From assembly GCF_024347635.1 (NCBI RefSeq), contig NZ_AP025510.1:1302001-1366000 (forward strand): a stretch of 64,000 nt of DNA. The letters are read 5' to 3'. The notes below the pieces were generated by a model, which was not told the DNA's origin, did not search any database, and was given only the letters and a program-made list of their open reading frames with translations. How positions within the stretch are numbered: the stretch's first letter is position 1; each line of letters opens with the position of its first letter. The position numbers and the translations under genes were made by a program. Shown in pieces: positions 9,266 to 18,193 of the stretch. The stretch is from Vibrio tasmaniensis. GTDB taxonomy: Bacteria > Pseudomonadota > Gammaproteobacteria > Enterobacterales > Vibrionaceae.

Positions 9266-9300
9266 AAGAAAAAAGCCCCTGCAATTGCAGAGGCTCTTGT
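9266..9300 (-). terminator. Terminator of the malic enzyme gene
   Basis: AGCCCCTGCA pairs with TGCAGAGGCT (one mismatch). The plus-strand A run at 9268-9274 gives the U tract on the minus strand. Confidence 0.7.
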
Positions 9301-9331
9301 AAGAGTGCTATTTGAGAACAAGTACGCTCTA

Positions 9332-11020
9332 TTAGAACGCAGTACGCTTGTAGCGACGGTAAACTGGCTGCCAGAAGTGCTGGTCAATTGCTTGTTGCAG
9401 TGCTTCTTCAGTGATCTCTAGAGCAACACCTTGCTCAATCGCTTTTTTACCAACGGCAAAAGCAATCTTCTTAGATACGGTGTGGATCTCTTCCAGTGGT
9501 GGAAGTAGAGCACCTGAACCATTGATAGCAAGTGGAGAACAAGTAGCAAGCGCACGGCTTGATTCCATCAACATTTCATCAGTGATACGTGAAGCATTTA
9601 CAGCTAATACACCAAGGCCAATACCTGGGAAGATGTAGCTGTTGTTACACTGAGCAATTGGGTAAGTGGTGCCATTATGAGTCACCGGCTCAAACGGGCT
9701 ACCCGTTGCAACCAGTGCTTGGCCATCAGTCCAACGAATAATGTCGTTTGGTGTCGCTTCAACACGGCTTGTTGGGTTCGACAGTGGGAACACGATAGGA
9801 CGTTCACAGTGTAGGTTCATCTCTTTGATGACTTCTTTGCTGAACAGGCCTGGAGCACCAGATACACCAACCAATACGGTTGGTTTCGCGTGACGAACAA
9901 CGTCTAGTAGAGAGAAACCAGTGCCGTCGCTTTCCCAATCTTTGGTGTTCGCGTTGGTTTGAACTAAGCGCTGTTGGAAATCAAGCAAGTTTTGCATGCC
10001 TTCCTGTAGCAGACCCCAACGGTCAACCATGTAAACTTGAGAGCGTGCTTGTGCATCGCTGATACCTTCAGACACCATTTGAGCAATGATCGCTTCAGCA
10101 ATACCACAACCTGCAGAACCCGCACCTAAGAAGGTGATGCGTTGGTCTGACAACTTGCTGTTCGCTGCTTTACACGCTGCAAGTAGAGAACCAACCGTTA
10201 CAGCGGCTGTGCCTTGGATATCATCGTTGAAACAACAGAGGCGATCTTTGTAGCGTTCAAGCAGTGGCATTGCGTTCTTTTGTGCGAAATCTTCGAACTG
10301 AACTAATGCATCAGGCCAACGGCGTTGAACGGCTTGAATGAATTCTTCAACAAATGCATCGTAATCTGCACCTGTGATACGAGGGTGACGCCAGCCCATG
10401 TACATTGGGTCAGCAAGACGCTGCGGGTTGTTTGTACCCACATCGAGCACGATTGGTAGCATGTAAGCTGGGCTGATGCCGCCACAAGCTGTGTAAAGTG
10501 CTAGTTTACCAATTGGAATACCCATGCCACCGATACCTTGGTCTCCCAAACCAAGAATACGCTCACCATCCGTAACCACGATAACTTTAACGTTGTGGTT
10601 TGTCGCATTGTTCAGTAGGTCATCGATACGATCGCGGTTCGGGTATGAGATAAACAGACCACGGCCACGACGGTAAATATTTGAGAAGTTCTCACATGCT
10701 GCGCCAACTGTTGGCGTGTAAATGATAGGCATCATTTCAGAGATGTGGTTTTGAACTAAACGATAAAAAAGCGTTTCATTAGTGTCTTGGATGTTACGAA
10801 GGTAGATATGCTTATCCATATCACTTTCGAAGTTACAATATTGCTTGTATGCACGTCCTACTTGCTCTTGGATTGTTTCGGTTGTTTCCGGTAACAAGCC
10901 TTCAAGGTTGAAAGAACTGCGCTCTTCAGCAGAGAATGCGCTGCCTTTGTTTAGAAGAGGGGTGCTTAGTAGAGCAGGACCAGCATAAGGGATATATAGA
11001 GGGCGTTTATCGTTGTTCAT
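9332..11020 (-). CDS. maeA: NAD-dependent malic enzyme (malate to pyruvate)
   Basis: A 562-residue malic enzyme that oxidatively decarboxylates malate to pyruvate and CO2, close in length to Escherichia coli MaeA. Visible signatures are [14 protein letters not shown] in the malic N-terminal domain, [19 protein letters not shown] around the catalytic site, FEDFAQKNA and [11 protein letters not shown] for metal and substrate binding, and the Rossmann motif [16 protein letters not shown] rather than NADP preference is assigned from similarity to MaeA. Monocistronic and divergent from the helicase gene. Together with the dicarboxylate symporter nearby it could feed C4 acids to pyruvate, though the two are not co-transcribed. 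Confidence 0.93.
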   Translation of the reverse strand: MNNDKRPLYIPYAGPALLSTPLLNKGSAFSAEERSSFNLEGLLPETTETIQEQVGRAYKQYCNFESDMDKHIYLRNIQDTNETLFYRLVQNHISEMMPIIYTPTVGAACENFSNIYRRGRGLFISYPNRDRIDDLLNNATNHNVKVIVVTDGERILGLGDQGIGGMGIPIGKLALYTACGGISPAYMLPIVLDVGTNNPQRLADPMYMGWRHPRITGADYDAFVEEFIQAVQRRWPDALVQFEDFAQKNAMPLLERYKDRLCCFNDDIQGTAAVTVGSLLAACKAANSKLSDQRITFLGAGSAGCGIAEAIIAQMVSEGISDAQARSQVYMVDRWGLLQEGMQNLLDFQQRLVQTNANTKDWESDGTGFSLLDVVRHAKPTVLVGVSGAPGLFSKEVIKEMNLHCERPIVFPLSNPTSRVEATPNDIIRWTDGQALVATGSPFEPVTHNGTTYPIAQCNNSYIFPGIGLGVLAVNASRITDEMLMESSRALATCSPLAINGSGALLPPLEEIHTVSKKIAFAVGKKAIEQGVALEITEEALQQAIDQHFWQPVYRRYKRTAF

Positions 11021-11203
11021 TAGATGCCTAATATGGGAGAAAGGGTAACTGAAAAATGATAACGGTTTAGTTATTCAATTGTAAATAGTTTCTCAGCGAT
11101 CTTAGCAAACAAAATGATATTCTTACCCATGTCCCACACTTATCGAATTTTAGCACCATAATTCGTTATACTTCGCTCACACTTTTTCGCGACGCCTCCT
11201 TTT

Positions 11204-13603
11204 ATGTCATTACTTCCCATTGATGCTTATCAAAACGTATTTCACGAACAAATCGCCAATTCTCACCTTGTAGTAGAAGCTGAAACCGGATCGGGTAAAT
11301 CAACACGTTTGCCAATTTGGGCTTGCCAACATGGGCGAGTGCTGGTGGTTGAACCAAGACGAATCGCGTGTACGTCATTAGCTAAATACTTAGCACAGCA
11401 ATCGGGCGATAAACTGGGTAGCAAGATCGGTTATGCGATCAAGCTTGAGTCTGAATATACCGAGCAAACCGATGTGGTTTTTGTGACTCCCGGTATCGCG
11501 CTTCGTTGGTTATCTGAAGATGGACTCGCTAACTTTGATGTGATCGTGGTGGATGAGTTTCATGAGAGACGCTGGGATATTGATTTGCTGGTGGCGATTC
11601 TCAAACAAAAAGCGTGTCATCGCTTGGTGATTACGTCTGCTACCATCGAAGGGGAACGTCTTGCTCATTATTTAGATGCGAGTCGAATAAGCTGTGAAGG
11701 CCGTACTTATCAAGTCGCCATTGAACACAGGGCGAATGAATCCAGAACACTGCCAGATATTCGACACCTAGAGCAACGCATTGCTGAAGAAGTGAATCAT
11801 CAACTGATCGCTTCACATGGCGATATCTTGGTTTTCCTTCCGGGTAAAAAAGAGATCGTGCAATGTGAACAAGCCTTGGCAAAAAATCCAGACACCCAAG
11901 TGGTCAAATTGCATGCTTCGGTCAGTGATAAAGAGCGAGATTTAGCGTTATCGGGTCGTAATATTGATACTAGCGCCTACACCAATACCGACAACAGCGA
12001 CTGTTTGCGAAAAGTCATCCTTGCTACCAACGTTGCAGAAACTTCATTAACCATTCCTGACATTGGCGTGGTGATAGATTCAGGATTAGAAAGACGCACC
12101 GTTCAACGAAATGGCAGAACCACACTGATGCTTAAATCCATCTCACGAGCCAGCGCCAAGCAACGCGCTGGCCGAGCGGGTAGAGTGATGGATGGTGTTT
12201 GTGTGCGTCTATATGGTGAGCATGCGGCGTTAGAGTTGGTCACACCACCTGAATTGCAGCGTGAAGAGTTGACTGAACCTATGTTGGCCGCGGCATGTTG
12301 TGGTACTCCGCTTGAGAGTTTGTCTTTTCTTGATCCTATTCCTGAAAAATCACTAAACAGTGCGACTCAAACACTGTTGATGATGGAAGCGATTAATACC
12401 GACCATCAAATCACTGAGCATGGAAAAAGACTTTACCCGCTGCCGATTGACGCTTTGTATGCCGATATTGTTACGCGAATCAAAACCAAAGCACTCAAAG
12501 AAGCCATGGTCGATCTCACGGCTGCGTTGTCTGTTCCGGCTCGTTTATATCAGTTGCCTAGCAATGCAGAACATTTGGAAGCGCTCGCTCAACAAGAAAA
12601 GGAAGGGTGTGATTTATCTCTGTTGATTCAGATCGTTCGCGGTCGCGAATATCCGCATCTAGAAATAGAGCAACAGGCACTGAATGAAGCACAAGGGCTT
12701 GCGACGCAAATGAGAGAAATATTTGAACTTCCTCAATTAGAAGTCGCGTCTCGCTATCAACGTATCGAACTGCTAAAGACCATTGTAAGTCTGCATCCTG
12801 AACTGGTGTTTGTGCGCCGACTGAAAAGGAAAGAAGCCTTTGCCAACGGAATGTTAGAGGTTGTTCTTGGACGTCAGAATCGATTTCCAGACAATGTACA
12901 AGCGATGTTGGTGCTTGATACCCACAGCTTGCCGGGAAGAGGCGTTAAGCAAACACTGACCTTAGCGACGGTCACGGCACCGATTCCTGTTGAGCTTATT
13001 ATTGAAGCTGAACTAGGAGAGTGGGAGCAAGGTGAAACAATCATAAATGATGATGGCGTATTTACCGAGATGGCGTTGGTGTACGCAGGCCGTACGATCA
13101 CGACCAAGCTCGTTGCAGCGGAAGGGCAACTATCGTTAAAGCCCATCGTCGATCTAGTATCGAATGGGGTTCAACTTCCCGGTTTTGCAGAAGCTCGCAC
13201 TCAACAAATCAAACATTGGCAGCTGTATGTGAAACTCGGTCTCGATGAACAAACCAAATACACACCAGAAATTGAGAACATTAACTTTGAGCTATGGTTG
13301 ATAGAGCAGCTTGAAGTGTTAGGCGTTACGGATGTGAGTGAGTTGGAAATGTTCGACCATGCTGATATTCCATTCGATGGTATCCCTACTTGGATCTATT
13401 CAGAGTTTTCGGAAAAATACCCGTTTTCATTGAGCCTTGCCGACTTGCAACTTGAAGTAGAATACCTGCCAGCACGCAAGCTGATTTACGTTCATTATCA
13501 ATCGGGCAGTCGAAAGTTATCGCCAAAACGTTGGGAGCTACCGACATGGTCTGGGTGGCGTATTCAGTACAAAAAAGCGAGTCGGATAATTGATATTAAA
13601 TAG
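11204..13603 (+). CDS. hrpB: DEAH/DEFH-box ATP-dependent helicase, HrpB-like
   Basis: A 799-residue superfamily 2 helicase of the HrpB type. Motifs in order are Walker A GSGKST (29-34), motif II DEFH (117-120), motif III SAT (145-147), TNVAETSLTIPDIGVVIDSG, and motif VI QRAGRAGR. The HrpB-type helical and C-terminal domains follow. The DEFH variant fits HrpB rather than HrpA (DEAH). The molecular role of HrpB is poorly known; RNA helicase activity is presumed. ATG 11204 is the first start but has no clear purine-rich ribosome binding site. No partner gene in the unit. Confidence 0.85.
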   Translation: MSLLPIDAYQNVFHEQIANSHLVVEAETGSGKSTRLPIWACQHGRVLVVEPRRIACTSLAKYLAQQSGDKLGSKIGYAIKLESEYTEQTDVVFVTPGIALRWLSEDGLANFDVIVVDEFHERRWDIDLLVAILKQKACHRLVITSATIEGERLAHYLDASRISCEGRTYQVAIEHRANESRTLPDIRHLEQRIAEEVNHQLIASHGDILVFLPGKKEIVQCEQALAKNPDTQVVKLHASVSDKERDLALSGRNIDTSAYTNTDNSDCLRKVILATNVAETSLTIPDIGVVIDSGLERRTVQRNGRTTLMLKSISRASAKQRAGRAGRVMDGVCVRLYGEHAALELVTPPELQREELTEPMLAAACCGTPLESLSFLDPIPEKSLNSATQTLLMMEAINTDHQITEHGKRLYPLPIDALYADIVTRIKTKALKEAMVDLTAALSVPARLYQLPSNAEHLEALAQQEKEGCDLSLLIQIVRGREYPHLEIEQQALNEAQGLATQMREIFELPQLEVASRYQRIELLKTIVSLHPELVFVRRLKRKEAFANGMLEVVLGRQNRFPDNVQAMLVLDTHSLPGRGVKQTLTLATVTAPIPVELIIEAELGEWEQGETIINDDGVFTEMALVYAGRTITTKLVAAEGQLSLKPIVDLVSNGVQLPGFAEARTQQIKHWQLYVKLGLDEQTKYTPEIENINFELWLIEQLEVLGVTDVSELEMFDHADIPFDGIPTWIYSEFSEKYPFSLSLADLQLEVEYLPARKLIYVHYQSGSRKLSPKRWELPTWSGWRIQYKKASRIIDIK

Positions 13604-13806
13604 ATAGATTAGTTTTATCTCTAAAATATTAATCAAATAGGTGCACATATGTTTTTTCAGAGCTTATTTTGTTACAAGTTTGATTTTTATATGCCTTTTT
13701 AACCAATCAAAAGTTCATAAAAGACTATTCTTCTATATCCTATTGCTATAAAGAAGGAGTTGGTGGATATTGAGTATATTGTGTTGTCAAAGTGTCGGGG
13801 GACATC

Positions 13807-14184
13807 ATGGATAAACAGACAGAGACGCGTGTAGAGTTTGATTACACAACATTTCTTGGCGCCTCATGCAGTAAAAAATGGACTTTTCTGGAAGCACTAA
13901 CCACAATTGCGCCGGTATTCAGTACCGTCTGGCGAGATAGCATTAAAGAGCTCGCAAGCCCTGAAGATCGTTTATGGCAGATGGCATTGAAGTCGATGTC
14001 GACGCGTAAAAGTGATGAATCAAACATTGTTACCTTACTCAAGCTAGCCAAGCTAGAGGGGATCAATGAACTCAAAGTTGCTATGCCATATTCTCTTGAA
14101 GAAGAGCAGATCGAGTATATTGAATCGCGCAGTCATTTGGTGATTGCCGAGAATACTGGAGAAGAGTTTACTATCAAGCTGTGA
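13807..14184 (+). CDS. Unknown small acidic protein
   Basis: About 125 residues from ATG 13807, which is preceded by GGGGGAC at ribosome-binding distance; an upstream GTG at 13792 is possible but less well placed. The protein is mixed alpha/beta with no signal peptide, membrane segment or Cys motif. It contains WRDSIKELASPEDRLWQMALKS and ends with acidic beta strands. I do not recognise a family. It lies between the helicase gene and a bidirectional terminator, with about 200 bp of AT-rich leader, so it probably has its own promoter. Confidence 0.6.
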   Translation: MDKQTETRVEFDYTTFLGASCSKKWTFLEALTTIAPVFSTVWRDSIKELASPEDRLWQMALKSMSTRKSDESNIVTLLKLAKLEGINELKVAMPYSLEEEQIEYIESRSHLVIAENTGEEFTIKL

Positions 14185-14196
14185 TCTTTCAGTATT

Positions 14197-14231
14197 GCTT
14201 AGAGCTTAGAGCTTAGAGCTTAGAGCTTAGA
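14197..14231. repeat. Heptanucleotide tandem repeat, 5 copies of GCTTAGA
   Basis: Five perfect back-to-back copies of GCTTAGA just after the stop codon of the preceding gene and before its terminator. This is one of three unrelated 7-bp tandem arrays in the window. Confidence 0.9.
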
Positions 14232-14280
14232 ACATATAGCTTAGAAGCGAGCTCAAAGAATATTAAAAATCGTACACGTA

Positions 14281-14311
14281 AAAAGGGCCTCAATAATGAT
14301 GAGGCCCTTTT
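14281..14311. terminator. Bidirectional terminator between convergent genes
   Basis: Twelve-base-pair perfect stem AAAAGGGCCTCA (14281-14292) with TGAGGCCCTTTT (14300-14311), seven-base loop. Serves the small unknown gene (+) and purC (-). Confidence 0.85.
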
Positions 14312-14367
14312 AGTATCTGAAACTTGTGTTTAGAAGCTTTCTAGCTTTCTAGAATGAAATCAATCAA

Positions 14368-15471
14368 TCAGTCGACTAGACCATAGTCAGCACGCAGTAC
14401 ATCGATGATCTCTTGCTTAGGATTCTCACTCAGTACGATTTCCGCACCTGTGATTTTCGCTGCGATATCAAGATAAGTACGCGATAGAGACATCAATGAA
14501 TCCAATGGAAGTTCATTGTCACGAGCTAACGCTTCACGCTCTGGCATACGTTCTTTGTTCAAAAGAATATCAGCATCAGGGAAGTAGTTAAGCAAGAACT
14601 GGCGGAAACCTTCTTTTGAATTCTCAACGATGTTGCCGTTGTTGTATTCCTTAGTGTCCCAAATGCGAGATGAATCTGGCGTACCGACTTCATCCATGTA
14701 GATAAGCTTTTCTTTGCCTTGAGCATCGTTCACATAGCCGAACTCAAATTTCGTATCGACAAAGGTTTGATCGACTTTTGCTAGCGCTTGGCTAATTACG
14801 TTGAAGCCTTCTTTTAGAAGTTTCTCGTAATGCGCAATGTCACTTGCTTGAGTAAAGTTGAATGCTGCGAAGTTGTCTTCGATGTTGTTACGCGTGATGT
14901 TCACATCGTCAGCTTCTGGAACGCCAGGAATACCTTTCAAAATCCCTTTTGTAGAAGGCGTGATCAGTAGCTCAGGCAATTTCTTGTCTTTCTCAAGGCC
15001 TTCTGGCATCTCGATACCACAGAATTCACGTTCGCCGTTTGCGTATGCACGCCACATTGAACCTGTGATGTATTGACGACAAATCGCTTCGATCATGACT
15101 GGGCGAGCTTTTTGTACAATCCATACGAACGGGTGAGGGATATCAAGAATATGACTGTCAGCGAGGCCGTTGTCTTTAAACAATTTGAACCAGTGGTTAG
15201 AGATAGCATTCAGAGCTGCTCCCTTACCTGGAACACCTTTAAGATTACCTTCACCACGCCAGATACAATCAAACGCAGAGATACGGTCACTGATCACCAT
15301 GATTGCTAAAGGCGCATCTGGTGCTACATCGTAGCCTTTCTCTTTAATTAGTCGTTGGCTATCTTCTTCAGTTAACCAGTAGACTGAGCGAACCTTGCCA
15401 CTGTGGACAGGTTTATCAGTACGGATTGGTAGGTCATCATTTACGGCAAGAACTTGATCAGCAAGGCTCAT
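14368..15471 (-). CDS. purC: Phosphoribosylaminoimidazole-succinocarboxamide synthase
   Basis: SAICAR synthase of 367 residues, which joins aspartate to CAIR with ATP in purine synthesis. It is the long form rather than the roughly 237-residue E. coli form. Signatures are SGKVRSVY at the nucleotide-binding strand, [28 protein letters not shown], and [15 protein letters not shown] near the C-terminal part of the active site. Monocistronic. A PurR-like dyad lies about 100 bp upstream (15572-15587), consistent with purine repression. Confidence 0.93.
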   Translation of the reverse strand: MSLADQVLAVNDDLPIRTDKPVHSGKVRSVYWLTEEDSQRLIKEKGYDVAPDAPLAIMVISDRISAFDCIWRGEGNLKGVPGKGAALNAISNHWFKLFKDNGLADSHILDIPHPFVWIVQKARPVMIEAICRQYITGSMWRAYANGEREFCGIEMPEGLEKDKKLPELLITPSTKGILKGIPGVPEADDVNITRNNIEDNFAAFNFTQASDIAHYEKLLKEGFNVISQALAKVDQTFVDTKFEFGYVNDAQGKEKLIYMDEVGTPDSSRIWDTKEYNNGNIVENSKEGFRQFLLNYFPDADILLNKERMPEREALARDNELPLDSLMSLSRTYLDIAAKITGAEIVLSENPKQEIIDVLRADYGLVD

Positions 15472-15787
15472 TTAGACATTCCTATCTTTTATCAAACGTC
15501 ATACAGAGAAGTGCGGTGTGCACATGATTAGACGGGCATTATACCCAATCTACTATTTGCTTCCAGAGGAAAAGCAAACGATTGCTAAATATATTGTTTA
15601 ATTAAAAACCCCCGCCTAACTATTCGCTAAAAAATTGGCGAATTGCAGGGCAGGGGAAGGCAGTATATTTGGACTGTGCTTTGGAGCTATGCTGTAAAGT
15701 TAACTTATGTTTGTTAGCTAAAAGATTAAGCTATGTTTTTGAGTCAACATGTTATTAATCCGCATGTTATTAAGCAAGGCAGGCGGT
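15472..15787. other. Intergenic spacer upstream of purC
   Basis: About 315 bp between purC and the sulA-like gene. It holds the purC promoter region and the PurR-like dyad. It also contains TTAATAACATG-type direct repeats near 15748-15775 and a GC-richer patch at 15608-15660. No coding frame seen. Confidence 0.5.
15572..15587. promoter_or_regulatory. Candidate PurR operator
   Basis: AAGCAAACGATTGCTA resembles the PurR consensus ACGCAAACGTTTGCGT with about four mismatches and keeps the central CAAACG and the dyad. It lies about 100 bp upstream of purC, a standard PurR target. Confidence 0.45.
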
Positions 15788-16195
15788 TTAGTGAATACGC
15801 TCTGAATTAGCATCTATAAAGAAGACTTCACACTGAAAGCGCATTCCTAATGTTCTTAGGTATTGCTGACTGAACTGATCAATCGAGGAGCTCGCAACAA
15901 TCGCGCTCGCATTCTTAGAGCGAATGGCTTTCTCGACGGTTTCTACTTCTGTCATTTGATTAGAGGCTTTCATGTGGATAACACGATCACAGCAAACATT
16001 ATGTTGCTGCAGCTGTTTAGCTGATGGTCTTGGTGTTTGAGCCGTAAACAGTAACCACTGATGTTGATTGGACAGCAACGCCATTTTGGCAAACAACGCT
16101 TCTTCGTTTGAACTTTTTGTTTCACGAGAGACGGATGTAAATGCGCAGTGAGTTAGCGAGCTAGAGTGTTGTGCTTTAACGTGAGCTGGAATCAT
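15788..16195 (-). CDS. sulA: SulA-like SOS cell-division inhibitor
   Basis: A 135-residue protein with the compact SulA fold signature WLLFTAQTPRPSAKQLQQ, then DRVIHMKASNQMTEVETVEKAIRSKNASAIVASSS, which parallels the SulA segment contacting FtsZ. It is shorter than E. coli SulA (169). SulA binds FtsZ and blocks division during the SOS response. A perfect LexA box sits 22 bp upstream of the start codon, direct support for SOS control and for the assignment. A neighbouring lon gene, often relevant for turnover, is not in the window. Confidence 0.75.
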   Translation of the reverse strand: MIPAHVKAQHSSSLTHCAFTSVSRETKSSNEEALFAKMALLSNQHQWLLFTAQTPRPSAKQLQQHNVCCDRVIHMKASNQMTEVETVEKAIRSKNASAIVASSSIDQFSQQYLRTLGMRFQCEVFFIDANSERIH

Positions 16196-16216
16196 TTTAC
16201 TGTCCTTATATACATG

Positions 16217-16232
16217 CTGTATGTCTATACAG
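16217..16232. promoter_or_regulatory. LexA box
   Basis: CTGTATGTCTATACAG fits CTGT-N8-ACAG exactly, with symmetric flanks (CTGTAT and ATACAG). It lies 22-37 bp before the sulA-like start codon, where it would occlude the promoter. Confidence 0.85.
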
Positions 16233-16395
16233 TAGTTTTTGTTGCTTATAAAATCAAGCGTTTTTTGAGGGATTATTGGACGATCTTGCTTGGTTAGGGC
16301 GGTGGTTTTTATTTAAGCAATTGAAAGTATTATAAAAATTAAATTCGAATGAATTTGTTGTTTTGTCTCATAAGTTGAAGAAATGTGAGCTTTAT

Positions 16396-16442
16396 ACAGG
16401 TGTATACAGTGGTTTTTACAGAAAAGTACTGTATACACCTGT
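16396..16442. repeat. 15-bp perfect inverted repeat with 17-base loop
   Basis: ACAGGTGTATACAGT (16396-16410) and ACTGTATACACCTGT (16428-16442) are exact reverse complements. Each arm contains GTATAC. The array of 7-bp repeats starts two bases later. It is not a terminator, as no T run follows. Confidence 0.85.
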
Positions 16443-16444
16443 CT

Positions 16445-16528
16445 AGAAGATAGAAGATAGAAGATAGAAGATAGAAGATAGAAGATAGAAGATAGAAGAT
16501 AGAAGATAGAAGATAGAAGATAGAAGAT
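16445..16528. repeat. Heptanucleotide tandem repeat, 12 copies of AGAAGAT
   Basis: Twelve perfect copies of AGAAGAT (84 bp), noncoding, between the sulA promoter region and a terminator of the next minus-strand gene. Confidence 0.95.
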
Positions 16529-16544
16529 CTAAAACCACAGGCAC

Positions 16545-16567
16545 AAAAAAAGCGCCTTAGGCGCTTT
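16545..16567 (-). terminator. Terminator of the small Cys-rich gene
   Basis: AAAGCGCC (16549-16556) pairs with GGCGCTTT (16560-16567); the plus-strand A run gives the U tract on the minus strand. Confidence 0.8.
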
Positions 16568-16587
16568 CTTATATTTCACGGTGTTGC

Positions 16588-16776
16588 TTATCTCAATGTC
16601 GCTTGGGAGATTTTTGCTCTCATTTCCATTTCACCAATATTGAACTGGCGAACATCAATGGTTGCCATATCATTGCACTCTTTACATGCATGATGACACT
16701 TACCATCTAGGTAATCGTGCTTTTTAACTAGGCTTGGCTTTTTGCACCAATCACAAACGCCTTCTACTGTGAACAT
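16588..16776 (-). CDS. Small Cys/His-rich (zinc-ribbon-like) protein
   Basis: A 62-residue protein with Cys pairs CDWC near residue 8 and CHHACKEC near residue 27, spaced as in a small zinc ribbon, followed by a basic amphipathic tail. I do not recognise a named family. The case for a real gene is good: a strong ribosome binding site (GAGGAGAG) before ATG, its own terminator, and a balanced composition. A hairpin CACCTG/CAGGTG (16787-16805) directly precedes the ribosome binding site. Function unknown; nucleic-acid binding or metal sensing are possible. Confidence 0.7.
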   Translation of the reverse strand: MFTVEGVCDWCKKPSLVKKHDYLDGKCHHACKECNDMATIDVRQFNIGEMEMRAKISQATLR

Positions 16777-16786
16777 ATTCTCTCCT

Positions 16787-16805
16787 CACCTGTTTAAGTC
16801 AGGTG
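16787..16805 (-). promoter_or_regulatory. Leader hairpin before the small Cys-rich gene
   Basis: CACCTG (16787-16792) pairs with CAGGTG (16800-16805). In the minus-strand mRNA the stem ends immediately before the GAGGAG ribosome binding site, so it could affect translation or be an operator dyad. Confidence 0.35.
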
Positions 16806-16941
16806 TATTTTCGGCGCAAATTATGACACAAGTAAGACTCATTAGTTAATAGTTTGTTACTCGTTTTTGAGAGGGGGATCGATTGCAACACTAATAAAAT
16901 CGATACATTTGTGACTATGGAAATCTAGTTAGCGAATTGAT

Positions 16942-18042
16942 TTACGTTTTTGTAACACTCTTAAGGATGGTTTTTAGCGAATTGTTCAAACGTTTCATCT
17001 CTTCGTCACATCCATAACCATCTGGGTGATAGATTTTGGATAGCTGTTTATATCGAATTTTAATGCTTTTTTGATTCGGAATTGAGCTAGGTGTATAGCC
17101 AAATAGCGCGCAGGCTACTTGTAAATTGTTCAGGCTCTTGTCACTTTTCTGTTTTTTTAACTCATGGAACATGGTGTGCAGCTGACGTTTTTGTTGCTTA
17201 ATAGTGAAGTCCTTTGAGCTAAGCTGTGCTTCAAGTGTCTGCTTTTGTTGCCCCAATTCACCCGACTTTAGAGCGTGTCTTCTTTTTGATATCACCAGAG
17301 TCATGATAATGCTGATAATTGAAATCAACACGGCCAAGGCTGAGCCAATCAGATAGTCTGAATACGTTAGGTTAGAACGTGTTGCTTGATATCTAGGGGG
17401 CAAAGAAGAAGGGGATCTACTTGCTCGCTCTGGATTAGATAGCTTCTGATTCGTGCTGCTTTCAGCAATGACGTTGTCATTGAGCTTCTCAATCGAAGAG
17501 ATCTGCTTGGCACGCTGCTGGTTGAATTGCGCTTCCAGAATGCGATTGTAGCCATCTTCTGCATTAGGATTGTTTTTTAAGGCCGCTTCATACCATAACT
17601 GTGCTTCATCCAATGGTTTCAGGAGTTCTTTCTCTAGTGAGGATTCGTAGAGCTTTGCGACTTCGATAGGCGCGCGTTGGTTACCTTGCAAGGCTGATTT
17701 AATAAACCATTCCAAAGCAAGCTTATTGCTTTGTTCCACATCTGCTCCTGCCAAGTACCATTCACCCAGCCTAAATTGTGCATTGGCATTGCCGTTATCC
17801 GCTGATTGTGAGTACCAATAAAATGCATCGCTGGTGCTCAAAGGGACATCATTACCTGATTCATAAGCTTGAGCTAGTTGGTATTGAGAAACTGGATCTT
17901 GAGGTTGAGATTCTATCGAGAATGCCACGTTGCTTTCTGCATGAACAAAATGTGCAGCAAAGAACTGCATCGTGGAAAATATGAGGGCAAAAAATAGAGT
18001 TCTGAGAGGTGATGATGACAGAAAGTTTGATAGGATAAACAA
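16942..18042 (-). CDS. Sel1-repeat membrane protein with cytosolic J domain
   Basis: A 366-residue protein with an unusual layout. An N-terminal signal peptide (ending FVHAES near residue 36) is followed by tetratricopeptide-like Sel1 repeats (about 50-165: AFYWYSQSADNGNANAQFRL, ALEWFIKSALQGNQRAPIEV, AQLWYEAALKNNPNAEDGY). After a low-complexity linker comes a membrane helix (about 229-250, IGSALAVLISIISIIMTLVI), a coiled coil, and a C-terminal J domain with the HPD triad in SKIYHPDGYGCDEEM. The repeats should therefore be periplasmic and the J domain cytosolic, able to recruit DnaK. The first usable start is a TTG; a later ATG would cut into the signal peptide. Confidence 0.75.
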   Translation of the reverse strand: MFILSNFLSSSPLRTLFFALIFSTMQFFAAHFVHAESNVAFSIESQPQDPVSQYQLAQAYESGNDVPLSTSDAFYWYSQSADNGNANAQFRLGEWYLAGADVEQSNKLALEWFIKSALQGNQRAPIEVAKLYESSLEKELLKPLDEAQLWYEAALKNNPNAEDGYNRILEAQFNQQRAKQISSIEKLNDNVIAESSTNQKLSNPERASRSPSSLPPRYQATRSNLTYSDYLIGSALAVLISIISIIMTLVISKRRHALKSGELGQQKQTLEAQLSSKDFTIKQQKRQLHTMFHELKKQKSDKSLNNLQVACALFGYTPSSIPNQKSIKIRYKQLSKIYHPDGYGCDEEMKRLNNSLKTILKSVTKT

Positions 18043-18193
18043 TAGATAAGTCTCGTAAAAAAGCCCAGAGTCGATAGTTCAGTATGAATACATTTATGTT
18101 GGTTAGTCGTATTACTTTAAACAAGTAACACGACGGTAAGCAACTATATAGAGGTTAATTCAATAGATAAAGACGAGCTGGGCTTTAATCGTG

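Larger units (their letters stand above)
16196..16587. other. Repeat-rich intergenic region
   Basis: Nearly 400 bp containing the LexA box, a 15-bp inverted repeat, a 12-copy heptamer array and a terminator, each listed separately. No coding frame of note. Confidence 0.8.

Noticed and set aside
13761..13833. Leader peptide starting at GTG 13763
   Set aside because: AAGGAG precedes it, but the peptide has no attenuator structure or telling codon run; likely chance.
16396..16442. Second LexA site
   Set aside because: CTGT motifs occur but no ACAG falls at the required eight-base spacing.
16396..16442. Transposon end or attachment site
   Set aside because: No transposase, integrase or target duplication nearby.
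16445..16528. CRISPR array
   Set aside because: Seven-base units are directly adjacent with no spacers and there are no cas genes.
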